32,270 nucleotides of DNA from Streptobacillus ratti (lineage in GTDB: Bacteria > Fusobacteriota > Fusobacteriia > Fusobacteriales > Leptotrichiaceae), in NCBI RefSeq assembly GCF_001891165.1, contig NZ_LKKW01000016.1, forward strand, positions 1-32,270, written 5' to 3'. Shown here piece by piece: positions 8,818 through 16,680 of this stretch. Numbering within the stretch: position 1 is the first letter of the stretch; every line of letters begins with the position of its first letter. The position numbers were made by a program, and so were the translations under genes. The notes under the pieces are model-generated. The model saw nothing but the letters and a program-made list of their open reading frames with translations. It ran no database searches and was not told where the DNA came from.

Positions 8818-8847
8818 GAGGGTTAAAGCTTTTTTGATAAAACCCTC
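8818..8847. terminator. Bidirectional terminator between the antiporter gene and fruA
   Basis: GAGGGTT (8818-8824) pairs with AACCCTC (8841-8847). T-rich sequence follows on both strands (TTTATATTT on plus, ATTTTTAATATTTT on minus), suiting the two convergent genes. Confidence 0.75.
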
Positions 8848-8856
8848 TTTATATTT

Positions 8857-10722
8857 CTAATTTTCAGTTCCTTTTTTTAAAAATCCTAAAATTAAAGCTC
8901 CTACTATTGAACCTATAACTATTGAAATTAAGTATAAGAAGAAGTTAGAACTTAAGAACATTACAAGTATTCCACCATGAGGAGCTGGAATTTTTATGTT
9001 AAATAACATAGTTAATGCTCCTGAAATTGATGCTCCTATTATTGCTCCAGGTAAAACTCTTAAAGGATTTGCTGCTGCAAATGGTATTGCTCCCTCAGTA
9101 ATGAATGAAATACCCATGATATAGTTTGAAATTCCTGCTTCTCTTTCATCTTTACTATACTTATTCTTAAATATTGTAGTTGCAAGTGCTATTGCAAGTG
9201 GTGGAACCATACCTCCAGCCATAACTGCTGCCATAGCTGATGAACCACCAGTTGAAACTGTAGCTGCTAATGTTCCAGTACCAAATACATATGCTGCCTT
9301 ATTAACTGGTCCACCCATATCTACAGCCATCATACCTCCAAGTAATGCACCTAAAAGTATTCTTGAACTTGCATTCATACTTTCAAGGAAGTTAGTTATT
9401 CCAGTATTAATACCACTAACTATAGGATTTAACATAAATAACATAACAAGTCCTGTAAGTAAAACTGTTATAACCGGTGTAAATAGTATAAGGTTAATAC
9501 CTTGTAATTGTTTTTTTATATTTGAAGTAATTTTAGAGTAGTATTTAGTAACATATCCTGCAAATAATCCACCAATTAATGCTCCTAAAAATCCTGAACC
9601 TCCACTTGATGCAAGAGATCCAGCTACAAGCCCTGCTGCAAGAGCTGATTTTTCACCTATACTATATGCAACATATCCTGCAAGTATAGGAACAAATAAT
9701 CCAAATGCTGCTCCACCTATTTGCATAAATGTAGATGCAAGTTTAGAAGTAGATCCGAATCCTCCACCAACATTAGAATTTCCTGCTAAACTATCAAATA
9801 AGAAAGCAAGAGCTATTAATATTCCACCACTTATTACTAATGGTAACATGTATGAAACACCTGACATTAAGTGATTATACATACCTTTTTTCTCACTAGT
9901 ACCTAAATTAGAATTTCCTGATTTTTCAAAATTAGCAACATTTCCTTTTCCAGCTAAAGTATCTAAAATTAGTTCTTTTGCTTTATTAATACCATCTTTT
10001 GCCCCAACCTTTATTACCTTATATCCATTAAATCTTTCCTCATTAACACTCTTATTTATAGCAAGTATTACTCCACTTGCTTTTTCTAAATCTTCTTTAG
10101 TAATTTCATTTTTTCTTCCATCTGTTCCATTAGTTTCAACCTTAATATTTACCCCTAATTCTTTAGCTGCTTTAATTAAAGCATCTTTTGCCATAAATGT
10201 ATGAGCTATACCTGTAGGACATGCTGTTACTGCTACTACAAACTTGTCATTTTTATTTTCTTTATTTTCCATAATTTCTTCCTTATCTATGATATCTATA
10301 ACTTCATTATAACTTGTAGCATTTACTAAAGCATTAACTTTATTAGCATCTAACATTACATCTGCAAGTTTAGTTAATATATCTATATGTAAATTCCCCT
10401 CATTTTCAGGAACAGCTATCATAAAGAATAATTTTGATTTATCTTCTTCACCCTCACTAAAATCTATTCCCTCTTTTTTTGTAGCTATAACTAATGCTGG
10501 TTTACTTACTGCACGAGATTTAGCATGTGGTGTTGCAACTCCCTCTTCAAGAGCAGTATGTGATAATGATTCTCTTGCAAATAAATCTTCAATAAATTTT
10601 TCTTGGTCATTAATTACATCTGGTTTAAATGCCTTTGCCATTTCAATTATCGCATCTTTTTTATTATCTGCACTTAAATTAAAGATAACTTGGTTTTCTC
10701 TTAATAATTCTCTTAATTTCAT
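8857..10722 (-). CDS. fruA: PTS fructose transporter, fused EIIA-EIIB-EIIC
   Basis: This single 621-residue protein imports fructose across the inner membrane while phosphorylating it to fructose-1-phosphate. Domain order: EIIA (1-150) with the phospho-accepting His66 in GVATPHAKS; EIIB (155-260) with Cys168 in AVTACPTGIAHTF; EIIC (280-621), a multi-span channel domain with GGPVNKAAYVFG, ISFITEGAIPFAAANP and APHGG motifs. The A-B-C order is common in Firmicutes and Fusobacteria. Its start overlaps fruK by four bases. The PRK-like pairing with 1-phosphofructokinase supports fructose rather than mannitol as substrate. Confidence 0.95.
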   Translation of the reverse strand: MKLRELLRENQVIFNLSADNKKDAIIEMAKAFKPDVINDQEKFIEDLFARESLSHTALEEGVATPHAKSRAVSKPALVIATKKEGIDFSEGEEDKSKLFFMIAVPENEGNLHIDILTKLADVMLDANKVNALVNATSYNEVIDIIDKEEIMENKENKNDKFVVAVTACPTGIAHTFMAKDALIKAAKELGVNIKVETNGTDGRKNEITKEDLEKASGVILAINKSVNEERFNGYKVIKVGAKDGINKAKELILDTLAGKGNVANFEKSGNSNLGTSEKKGMYNHLMSGVSYMLPLVISGGILIALAFLFDSLAGNSNVGGGFGSTSKLASTFMQIGGAAFGLFVPILAGYVAYSIGEKSALAAGLVAGSLASSGGSGFLGALIGGLFAGYVTKYYSKITSNIKKQLQGINLILFTPVITVLLTGLVMLFMLNPIVSGINTGITNFLESMNASSRILLGALLGGMMAVDMGGPVNKAAYVFGTGTLAATVSTGGSSAMAAVMAGGMVPPLAIALATTIFKNKYSKDEREAGISNYIMGISFITEGAIPFAAANPLRVLPGAIIGASISGALTMLFNIKIPAPHGGILVMFLSSNFFLYLISIVIGSIVGALILGFLKKGTEN

Positions 10723-11627
10723 AATTTTACCTCCTCTATTTTGATATCTAATAATAATTTATCTATTAATTCTTTTTCCCCTATATTATATGAATAAGCT
10801 GTTGATGAGCCACAAGCTATAGCAAGCCTTAAAATATCTTCATCACTATATTTATTTACATAAGCATAAGCAAATCCTGCAACCATAGAATCTCCTGCTC
10901 CTATGGAATTAATATATTTACCACTAGGTATGTTTCCCTTATAGTATCTACCTTTTTTTACAAGTATTGCTCCTTTACTTCCCATAGAAACTAAAACATT
11001 TTCTATACCTTGCTCTATAAATTTCTGAGCATACTCATATATCATCTCATCACTATTAAGACTAACATTAAATACATCTTCAAGTTCTTTAATATTAGGT
11101 TTAATCAATATGTTGTTATAAACATTATCGCTTAATTTATCTCCCCTAGTATCAAGTATTACTTTAGCTTCTGTTTCCATAGATAAAGTTTTGTAAATAT
11201 CTCTTTGTAAGCTTTCTGGAATAGATCCTGAAAGTATTAATATATCATCACATTTCAATGTTTTTATAAACTCTGCAAGCTTATCCACATCAGTTTTAGA
11301 TATTTTAGGAGAAATTCCTGCGATTTCAGTTTCATTATCACCATCATTAATTATGATATTAATTCTTGTAATACCATCTATTTCTATAAAATTATTTGAT
11401 ATATTCATTTCATCTAAGCTTTTTTTAATAAATTCTCCAGTAAATCCTGAAATATATCCTAAAGCCATAGAATTCATACCTAAATTTTTAAGCATAATTG
11501 AAACATTTATTCCTTTTCCACCTGCTCTAAAATTTACATCTTTAGATAAATTTAATTTTCCTAATTCCGTTTTATTTAAATAAATGTCATAATCCAATGC
11601 TGGATTTAGTGTTAAAGTATAAATCAT
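10719..11627 (-). CDS. fruK: 1-phosphofructokinase
   Basis: FruK phosphorylates fructose-1-phosphate, delivered by the adjacent PTS, to fructose-1,6-bisphosphate. The 302-residue PfkB-family protein begins MIYTLTLNPALDYDIYL, has FRAGGKGINVS near 38-48 (sugar binding), ILSGSIPES near 150-158 and the catalytic INSIGAGDSMVAGF near 242-255. TLNPALD with GGKGINV is typical of the 1-PFK/LacC branch. Four-base overlaps on both sides (with fruR and fruA) show one operon. Tagatose-6-phosphate kinase is the alternative, unlikely beside a fructose PTS. Confidence 0.94.
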   Translation of the reverse strand: MIYTLTLNPALDYDIYLNKTELGKLNLSKDVNFRAGGKGINVSIMLKNLGMNSMALGYISGFTGEFIKKSLDEMNISNNFIEIDGITRINIIINDGDNETEIAGISPKISKTDVDKLAEFIKTLKCDDILILSGSIPESLQRDIYKTLSMETEAKVILDTRGDKLSDNVYNNILIKPNIKELEDVFNVSLNSDEMIYEYAQKFIEQGIENVLVSMGSKGAILVKKGRYYKGNIPSGKYINSIGAGDSMVAGFAYAYVNKYSDEDILRLAIACGSSTAYSYNIGEKELIDKLLLDIKIEEVKL

Positions 11628-12334
11628 TTTTCCTCTTTCTTTTCAGTAATTAAAATAGCATCTTTAAAATTAGCAAATTTAACTCTTGAAATATTATTTA
11701 ATTTAGTACTATCTGCAAGAACTATTGATTTTTGAGATTTACTAATTGCTTTTTCTTTAATTATAGCTTCCTCAATATCTGGAGTAGAAAATCCAAATTC
11801 TTCATTTACTGCATTAGTTCCCATAAATGCTAAATCAAAATTATATTGCTCTAACTGTTTCATTGCAGTTACTCCTATTATAGCTTTAGTTTTAGGTTTT
11901 ACTTCTCCACCAAGCAATATAAATGAAATTTCATTTTTAATAAGTTCATTAATATGTTCTACACCATTAGTTACTACAATTACATTCATATTTTTTAAAT
12001 AGGGTATAATTTCAAAAACAGTAGTCCCTGCATCTAAATATATCAGACTATTAGGCTTAATATATTTTGAAGCTTTTTTTGCAACCATTCTCTTTTTCTC
12101 AGAATATTTAACACTTCTAATATGATAATCTTCATCTAAATTAGTATTCCTATATTCTATCCCCCCTGAAATCCTATTTAATTTACCTTGGGTTTCAAGT
12201 TTTAAAACATCTCTTCTTATTGTAGCTATTGAAATATTTAATTTTTTTTCTAAATCCGTATACTTAACATAATCATTTTCTTTTACCATTTTCAAGATTA
12301 AATCAAATCTTTCTTTTTGTAAATTTTTACTCAT
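11624..12334 (-). CDS. fruR: DeoR-family repressor of the fructose operon
   Basis: This 236-residue regulator has an N-terminal DeoR winged helix (KERFDLILKMVKENDYVKYTD, then ISIATIRRDVLKLETQGKL) and a C-terminal sugar-phosphate-sensing domain (YLDAGTTVFEIIPYL, VTNGVEHI, LLGGEVK, FMGTNAV, LADSTKL). It leads the fruR-fruK-fruA operon; fructose-1-phosphate is the usual effector in this arrangement (family knowledge). The upstream in-frame ATG at 12340 lies only two bases from AGGAGG, whereas the ATG at 12334 is eight bases away, so 12334 is chosen. A run of six G in the coding strand (12161-12166) encodes a conserved Gly-Gly pair. Confidence 0.92.
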   Translation of the reverse strand: MSKNLQKERFDLILKMVKENDYVKYTDLEKKLNISIATIRRDVLKLETQGKLNRISGGIEYRNTNLDEDYHIRSVKYSEKKRMVAKKASKYIKPNSLIYLDAGTTVFEIIPYLKNMNVIVVTNGVEHINELIKNEISFILLGGEVKPKTKAIIGVTAMKQLEQYNFDLAFMGTNAVNEEFGFSTPDIEEAIIKEKAISKSQKSIVLADSTKLNNISRVKFANFKDAILITEKKEEK

Positions 12335-12354
12335 AATCATGTCCTCCTCGGTAC

Positions 12355-12382
12355 ATTATACCTCTATATTTGATTTTGTCAA
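12355..12382 (-). promoter_or_regulatory. Promoter of the fruR-fruK-fruA operon
   Basis: Minus strand TTGACA (12382-12377), 16-base spacer, TATAAT (12360-12355). Only 20 bases separate the -10 box from the ATG, so the leader is very short and any operator must overlap or lie upstream of the promoter. Confidence 0.85.
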
Positions 12383-12439
12383 TGATAAAAAATGAAAAAA
12401 ATGATTTTTTTTGAAAGTTTTTCAATTTTATATTACAAT

Positions 12440-12479
12440 AAAAAAACTGATTCTTCAAATACAACCTTTTAGAATCAGT
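12440..12479 (-). terminator. Strong intrinsic terminator of the ATPase/TOPRIM pair
   Basis: Minus strand ACTGATTCT and AGAATCAGT form a perfect 9-bp stem (12471-12479 and 12446-12454) with a 16-base loop, followed directly by a run of T. It sits 31 bases after the stop of the restored reading frame of the TOPRIM-like gene. Confidence 0.85.
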
Positions 12480-12509
12480 ATTAAATAGTTATTATTATAT
12501 ATCAAAATA

Positions 12510-12952
12510 TTATTTTTCAAATAATTCTTTTAAAACTTCAATAAAATTAGTTTTATTTACATTTTTTATATTTTTACTAATTTTATCTATTTTAAACCTT
12601 GAACTTTCTATTTTTTATCAGATTTACAAACAACTTTGTCGATAAATACATCTTCTATAGTTTTATAAAAGAAAATATATTTATATCCTTTTGATTTACA
12701 TTCTTTTTTTATTTTTTCAGTTTTACTCCTATCATTTATATCATTTTTAGAATCCACATCAAAAACAACTATTACTGTGTCTTTTCTATACTCATATGCT
12801 TCTTTTAATAAATTTCCTTTTCCATTGGATACTACATATTTAAGTTGTATTTTGGAACTATTTTTTATATGTTTATAATGATGACTTATATACTTATCAA
12901 TATATTCTTTATCACATTTACCCTCAACTATAAAAGCAATTAAACTATTCAT
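12510..12952 (-). pseudogene. TOPRIM/RloB-like small protein, frameshifted at an A6 tract
   Basis: The uninterrupted frame (ATG at 12952 to TAG at 12608, 114 residues) starts SLIAFIVEGKCDKEYI and later has KDTVIVVFDVDSKND and YKTIEDVFIDK. The early Glu in VEG and the DxD pair recall the TOPRIM fold of RloB/DUF4276/DUF4435 nuclease subunits (tentative). The stop directly follows AAA AAA. Moving one base back at that A6 run (plus-strand T at 12611-12616) opens 33 more codons beginning IESSRFKIDK and ending FIEVLKELFEK, stopping at 12510 just before the terminator. That frame is closed immediately upstream of the A run, so the lesion must be in it. The ATG overlaps the ATPase stop by eight bases; TTG at 12964 is an alternative start. 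The full form would be about 147 residues. Phase-variable, slippage-expressed or simply decayed are all possible. Confidence 0.6.
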
Positions 12953-14210
12953 GCTCCTCACCAAATACTTCTAAAAATTCGTAGGCTTCTATATTAAAAG
13001 CCATATTTTCTATTCTACCCTCTTTATATGATTTTATAGGATTTAATGTTCCTTTTTGAACCCATTTTTGTAAGTTATTATTTGCATCTATAAAGTTAAT
13101 TGAATTTTTATAATTATTCAAAACATTCAATAATCCTATATTATGTGCAGTAAATATTAATTGTCCCTTAGAAAATTCTGCAACACTTTCTATTAATTTT
13201 TCTAAATATACCTCATGTATACTTAAATCTATTTCATCAATAAAAACAATTCTACCATAAAATGGTGCTTTTATAATTCTATACATTTTAAATAAATTTT
13301 TTATTCCCATGCTTTCATAATCTAAACTTATATCATAGTCATCATATTCTATTACATAATTTAGATAATATCTATCTTCATCTTGTGAATGATGTCTATA
13401 ATTTACTTTTTTTATCTTTGAAGAAAAAAGTTTTAAAAATTTAGTTATACTATCTAATTCTTTTTCAAATTCTCCCATTGAATTCTTCTCTACAGATATA
13501 TCGTATGATAATTTATTGTCATTTTCTAATTTTTCTATATCTCTAATATTTTCTTTTATTTGTTCTAAATTTAAATTATTAAAATATTTATCTTCATCAT
13601 GAAATGATGTTAATATATAATAATATGCAAATATTAATTTATTAATATATTCTTTTAAATCATTGTATTTATGTTTTCCATTTAAAATATAATTAAAAAT
13701 TCCTATAAATGAATTAGATGATAATATATTTGACAGATATATATTGTCATCTTCAAATTCAACACCTTTTATTGTAAATACACCATTTTCTTGCACTATT
13801 TCCTTTGAAACAGTATTTTTTAAAGTTTTAACTTTTAAGTGTTCATATTTTATTTTCAATCCATCATTTTCAATAGCTATTACCATTTTATGGTTTAATA
13901 TTTTTAATTTATTATTGTCATTTATATAGAATTCCATTTCTACTTCCATTTGTTTAGAAACTTTATTAATTAATTCTGCTATATTTCTTTCATTTTTAAT
14001 TAAATATTTTCTATTTAAAACTACATTTTTAACTATTTCAACAGATTTTATTATGGCTGTTTTTCCAACTCCATTTTTACCAAAAATACCTTTAACTCTA
14101 TAGTTATCAAAATCAGGATTAGAAATATTTTTTTTATAAAAATCAATAGAAATCGTTTTTTCAATATTTTTTACACCATTAATTGTCAAATTTAATAAAT
14201 ATATTTCCAT
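12945..14210 (-). CDS. AAA (AAA_15/OLD-like) ATPase, probable defence-system subunit
   Basis: The 421-residue protein is an SMC/OLD-type ATPase: it opens EIYLLNLTINGVKNI, has Walker A GIFGKNGVGKTA (residues 41-52), Walker B RIVFIDEIDLSIHEVY with Asp325 and Glu326, and a switch His at about 356 in LIFTAHN. The middle (about 120-300) is a charged helical insertion. ATPases of this kind, followed by a small TOPRIM-like protein, make up RloAB, AbiL and PARIS-type anti-phage systems (family knowledge). The downstream TOPRIM-like gene overlaps by eight bases, which supports a two-gene module. AGAGG precedes the ATG. Which system it belongs to cannot be decided by eye. Confidence 0.8.
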   Translation of the reverse strand: MEIYLLNLTINGVKNIEKTISIDFYKKNISNPDFDNYRVKGIFGKNGVGKTAIIKSVEIVKNVVLNRKYLIKNERNIAELINKVSKQMEVEMEFYINDNNKLKILNHKMVIAIENDGLKIKYEHLKVKTLKNTVSKEIVQENGVFTIKGVEFEDDNIYLSNILSSNSFIGIFNYILNGKHKYNDLKEYINKLIFAYYYILTSFHDEDKYFNNLNLEQIKENIRDIEKLENDNKLSYDISVEKNSMGEFEKELDSITKFLKLFSSKIKKVNYRHHSQDEDRYYLNYVIEYDDYDISLDYESMGIKNLFKMYRIIKAPFYGRIVFIDEIDLSIHEVYLEKLIESVAEFSKGQLIFTAHNIGLLNVLNNYKNSINFIDANNNLQKWVQKGTLNPIKSYKEGRIENMAFNIEAYEFLEVFGEEHE

Positions 14211-14310
14211 ATCAAGACCTCTTTTTTTATATTTTATAATTTATTACACCACAATTATCCTCATATTGCAAAACTTTTAATAAGTAATACATATTATATT
14301 ACATTAAAAT

Positions 14311-14330
14311 AGAGTGGTTATTCCCACTCT
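14311..14330 (-). terminator. Terminator overlapping the end of the Imm51-like gene
   Basis: Minus strand AGAGTGG (14330-14324) and CCACTCT (14317-14311) form a 7-bp stem around a six-base loop that contains the TAA stop; ATTTTAATG follows. The U-run is weak. Confidence 0.55.
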
Positions 14331-14677
14331 ATCTCACTTGCTTTTTCTCTAATTATTGTATATATCTTTTCTTCATTTTCTAATAATTCTCTTATCATTT
14401 CCATATATTTTTTAGCTCTTGGAACATTTTCTGGTATAGTTATATAAAAGCCTACATATATTCCATCATCAAAATCATGCTGAAGATCTAATAAAAGTTC
14501 TGGTCTATATGTTTTAACATAATAGTCAAAAAAAGCTGCCCAATTTTTCCCATTCATATATGCTCTTTTATCTATAGATTCCATTTTTTCACCTATTTCA
14601 TAAGGCTTATCTTCTGTTAAATACAAACAAATGTCTATAAAATCTTCATTATTAATTAATTCTAAATATTCATTCAT
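14318..14677 (-). CDS. Small acidic protein, possibly Imm51-family immunity protein
   Basis: The 119-residue protein is acidic and soluble, without signal or membrane segment. The central stretch AYMNGKNWAAFFDYYVKTYRPELL, followed by a YVGFYI strand and an amphipathic C-terminal helix, resembles the Imm51 immunity-protein family as I recall it (NG.NW.A...YY pattern). Imm proteins bind and neutralise contact-dependent or secreted toxins; no toxin gene is nearby, so this would be an orphan immunity gene or a housekeeping homolog. Its ATG overlaps the LOG-family stop by four bases, so the two are translated together. The function call is tentative; the gene itself is well supported. Confidence 0.7.
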   Translation of the reverse strand: MNEYLELINNEDFIDICLYLTEDKPYEIGEKMESIDKRAYMNGKNWAAFFDYYVKTYRPELLLDLQHDFDDGIYVGFYITIPENVPRAKKYMEMIRELLENEEKIYTIIREKASEIEWE

Positions 14678-15198
14678 AAGTTTTTCTCCAGTTCTTCAAC
14701 ACTATTATATACTTCAACTATATTTCTATCTTTTTGTGTTAAAAATCCATTTTCTACCATTTTATCTAAATACATAATAAACTCGTTATAATATCCATCT
14801 ATATTTAAAATCACACATCTTGAATTACTTAATCCCAATCTAACACCAGAATAAGCTTCACTAATTTCTTCTAGTGTTCCTGGTCCACCTGGAAGTGCTA
14901 TATACATATCACTTTCAAATAATATCTTTTTTCTTTCAGCCATAGTTTCAACTATAATTAATTTAGAAAGTTCATTACTTACTCTTTCTTTACTAGCTAA
15001 AAATCCAGGCATAACACCTATTACTTCTCCCCCCAAAGATAAAGATGCTTTAGCTAAAATTCCCATAAGTCCAATTTTTCCAGCACCATATACTAAAACA
15101 TTTTTAGTTTTTGCTATCAATTCCCCTAATTTATTTGCTGATAAAGCAAATTCTTCATTATTTCCAACACTTGCTCCACAATAAACAGAAATTTTCAT
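14674..15198 (-). CDS. LOG-family nucleoside 5'-monophosphate phosphoribohydrolase
   Basis: LOG (TIGR00730) proteins hydrolyse the N-glycosidic bond of nucleoside or cytokinin monophosphates in the cytoplasm. The 174-residue product shows the Rossmann start ISVYCGASVG, LVYGAGKIGLMG near 36-47 and the diagnostic PGGPGTLEEI near 103-112, which carries catalytic residues. GGAGGTC precedes the ATG. It begins 32 bases after the tRNA-Cys gene on the same strand and overlaps the next gene by four bases. The physiological substrate in bacteria is usually unclear. Confidence 0.9.
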   Translation of the reverse strand: MKISVYCGASVGNNEEFALSANKLGELIAKTKNVLVYGAGKIGLMGILAKASLSLGGEVIGVMPGFLASKERVSNELSKLIIVETMAERKKILFESDMYIALPGGPGTLEEISEAYSGVRLGLSNSRCVILNIDGYYNEFIMYLDKMVENGFLTQKDRNIVEVYNSVEELEKNL

Positions 15199-15230
15199 AT
15201 GACCTCCAAAAAATGTAGATATAAAAAAAA

Positions 15231-15305
15231 TGGAGGCGATAATCAGACTCGAACTGATGTAAAAGGTTTTGCAGACCTCTGCCTAAGCCCCTCGACCATA
15301 TCGCC
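15231..15305 (-). tRNA. tRNA-Cys (GCA)
   Basis: Minus strand GGCGATA (15305-15299) pairs with TATCGCC (15241-15235), with discriminator T and encoded CCA (15233-15231). The anticodon loop reads CTGCAAA (anticodon GCA) and the T arm contains GTTCGAGTC. A run of eight T directly follows CCA on the minus strand. Confidence 0.96.
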
Positions 15306-15316
15306 ACACTAAAGTA

Positions 15317-15346
15317 AATATATCATAATTCAAGCATATTTGTCAA
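15317..15346 (-). promoter_or_regulatory. Promoter of tRNA-Cys
   Basis: Minus strand TTGACA (15346-15341), 18-base spacer, TATATT (15322-15317), 11 bases before the tRNA 5' end. Confidence 0.75.
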
Positions 15347-15383
15347 GTCGTTTTACAATACATGGTCATTGTAAAGATAAATA

Positions 15384-15405
15384 GACAGTACCCTTTCATA
15401 CTGCC
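15384..15405 (-). terminator. Possible terminator after the outer-membrane protein pair
   Basis: Minus strand GGCAGTA (15405-15399) and TACTGTC (15390-15384) form a 7-bp stem with one G-T pair and an 8-base loop right at the stop codon; TATTTATCTTT follows. Modest. Confidence 0.45.
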
Positions 15406-16034
15406 TAAAATGTATATCCTGATTCTATTCCTATTACTCCTTTAGTACCATAACCACCAAATAATGCTACGTTATATTTATCTGATATTTTAGTTCCTAA
15501 TGCTACTTTAATTAATGGCATAAAACTAGGAGAAGAAAAACTATATTTAAATCTTAAACCTCCACCTAATTCTGTCCCAGCATAAATTTTAATTCCCTTA
15601 TTAACTAATTGATTAACCTCTCCTACAAATGCTAAATTAATTGAACCTTGCTAAGTAATATCGGTATGATATTCTGTCATTAATGATATTTTAGGTCCAA
15701 ATGTAATATCAAATTTAGGGTTAATCTGTTTTTTCCATTCAGGTAAAAATGAAACAGATTTATAAGCATAATATCCAAATTTTTTAGTTGTTGTATTATA
15801 TATAGGTAATGTACTAATGCTACCCTCTACCCTATATTTTGGTCCACTTATTTTTGTATTTGTTTTATTTATTGTTTCTTTTTTTATATCTTTTTCTGTT
15901 GTTGTTTTAACTTTAGTGGATTTTACTTTTTTAGTTTCATAATCTCCTCTATTTGTAGGTTTTTGTCTATTTACTTTTGCTGAAAATGAAGTTAAACCTA
16001 CAATTAATAATATTGATAATAATAATTTTTTCAT
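15405..16034 (-). pseudogene. Outer-membrane beta-barrel protein interrupted by an in-frame TAG
   Basis: The first 127 codons encode a signal peptide (MKKLLLSILLIVGLTSFSA), a Lys/Thr-rich linker to about residue 62, then GPKYRVEG and a barrel strand FLPEWKKQINPKFDITFGPKI shared almost word for word with the neighbouring gene. Codon 128 is TAG (15651-15653). The same frame then stays open for 81 more codons of amphipathic strands (AGTELGGGLRFKYSF, KYNVALFGGYG) and ends GIESGYTF, the terminal aromatic residue typical of outer-membrane proteins, matching GLEVGYTF of the paralog. The intact form would be about 209 residues. A single nonsense change therefore removes the C-terminal barrel; the truncated product lacks the terminal targeting strand and is unlikely to fold in the membrane. 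A 32-base gap separates it from the upstream paralog; the SD (AAAGGAAAGGA) is set rather far from the ATG. Confidence 0.85.
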
Positions 16035-16066
16035 TTTATATTTTAATGTCCTTTCCTTTAGTAAAA

Positions 16067-16648
16067 TTAAAAAGTATATCCTACTTCTAATCCACCAACT
16101 AGCTCCTTATTAAGTCCAAATTCTGTATAAAGTCCCACATTATATTTCTTTATTTTAGTCCCAATTGAAAATTTCCCAAGTATTGTTGGGTGAACTAATA
16201 ATTCTATATTTGAACCACCAATCATTATTTTTGAAACATGTATATCTGGTCTAACAGTTGCTAGTGTTTCTATTCCTGTATATAGCTTAATGTTATTTGT
16301 AACTGTATAATTAAAATCTACTCTAATCCCTGTACCAATACCCCAAAATATTCTTCTCTCATATTCATCGTATAGTTTATAAGAAGAAGTAAAAATACTT
16401 GTTGTAATTTTTGGTCCAAATGTAATATCAAACTTATCATTAATTTTAAGCATCCACTCAGGTGAAAATCCTAAAGATACATCTACATTTATATAATTTC
16501 CCTTAAAGTTCTTATCGTTCTCATCATGTGGGTCTGGTTTATACCCTGCACCTAAAATTCCCTCAATTCTATACCTAGGTCCTGTTAATTCAATCGGCAA
16601 TGAAACTAGACCAATTAATAGTCCTGTTATTAATATTAATTTCTTCAC
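16067..16648 (-). CDS. Small outer-membrane beta-barrel protein
   Basis: The 193-residue protein has a signal peptide (MKKLILITGLLIGLVSLPIE), then GPRYRIEG and alternating amphipathic strands (FSPEWMLKINDKFDITFGPKI, IKLYTGIETLA, YNVGLYTEFGL), ending GGLEVGYTF with a C-terminal Phe, as expected for an eight-strand-type outer-membrane barrel. The start is GTG: AGGAGGAAT lies just upstream, while the overlapping ATG runs into TGA at once. It is the first of two tandem paralogs. Its promoter contains a G7(TG)4 repeat in the spacer, suggesting switchable expression. The role is unknown; surface exposure and adhesion or permeability are guesses. Confidence 0.85.
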   Translation of the reverse strand: MKKLILITGLLIGLVSLPIELTGPRYRIEGILGAGYKPDPHDENDKNFKGNYINVDVSLGFSPEWMLKINDKFDITFGPKITTSIFTSSYKLYDEYERRIFWGIGTGIRVDFNYTVTNNIKLYTGIETLATVRPDIHVSKIMIGGSNIELLVHPTILGKFSIGTKIKKYNVGLYTEFGLNKELVGGLEVGYTF

Positions 16649-16680
16649 ATATTCCTCCTGATTTTATTTTTTCCCCATTA

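Noticed and set aside
12161-12166. Run of six G (coding strand) within fruR as a possible phase-variation site
   Set aside because: It encodes the conserved Gly-Gly of the DeoR family, and six bases is short; no second sign of switching.
15029-15034. Run of six G (coding strand) within the LOG-family gene
   Set aside because: Encodes a Gly-Gly pair in a conserved position of an intact gene; probably incidental.
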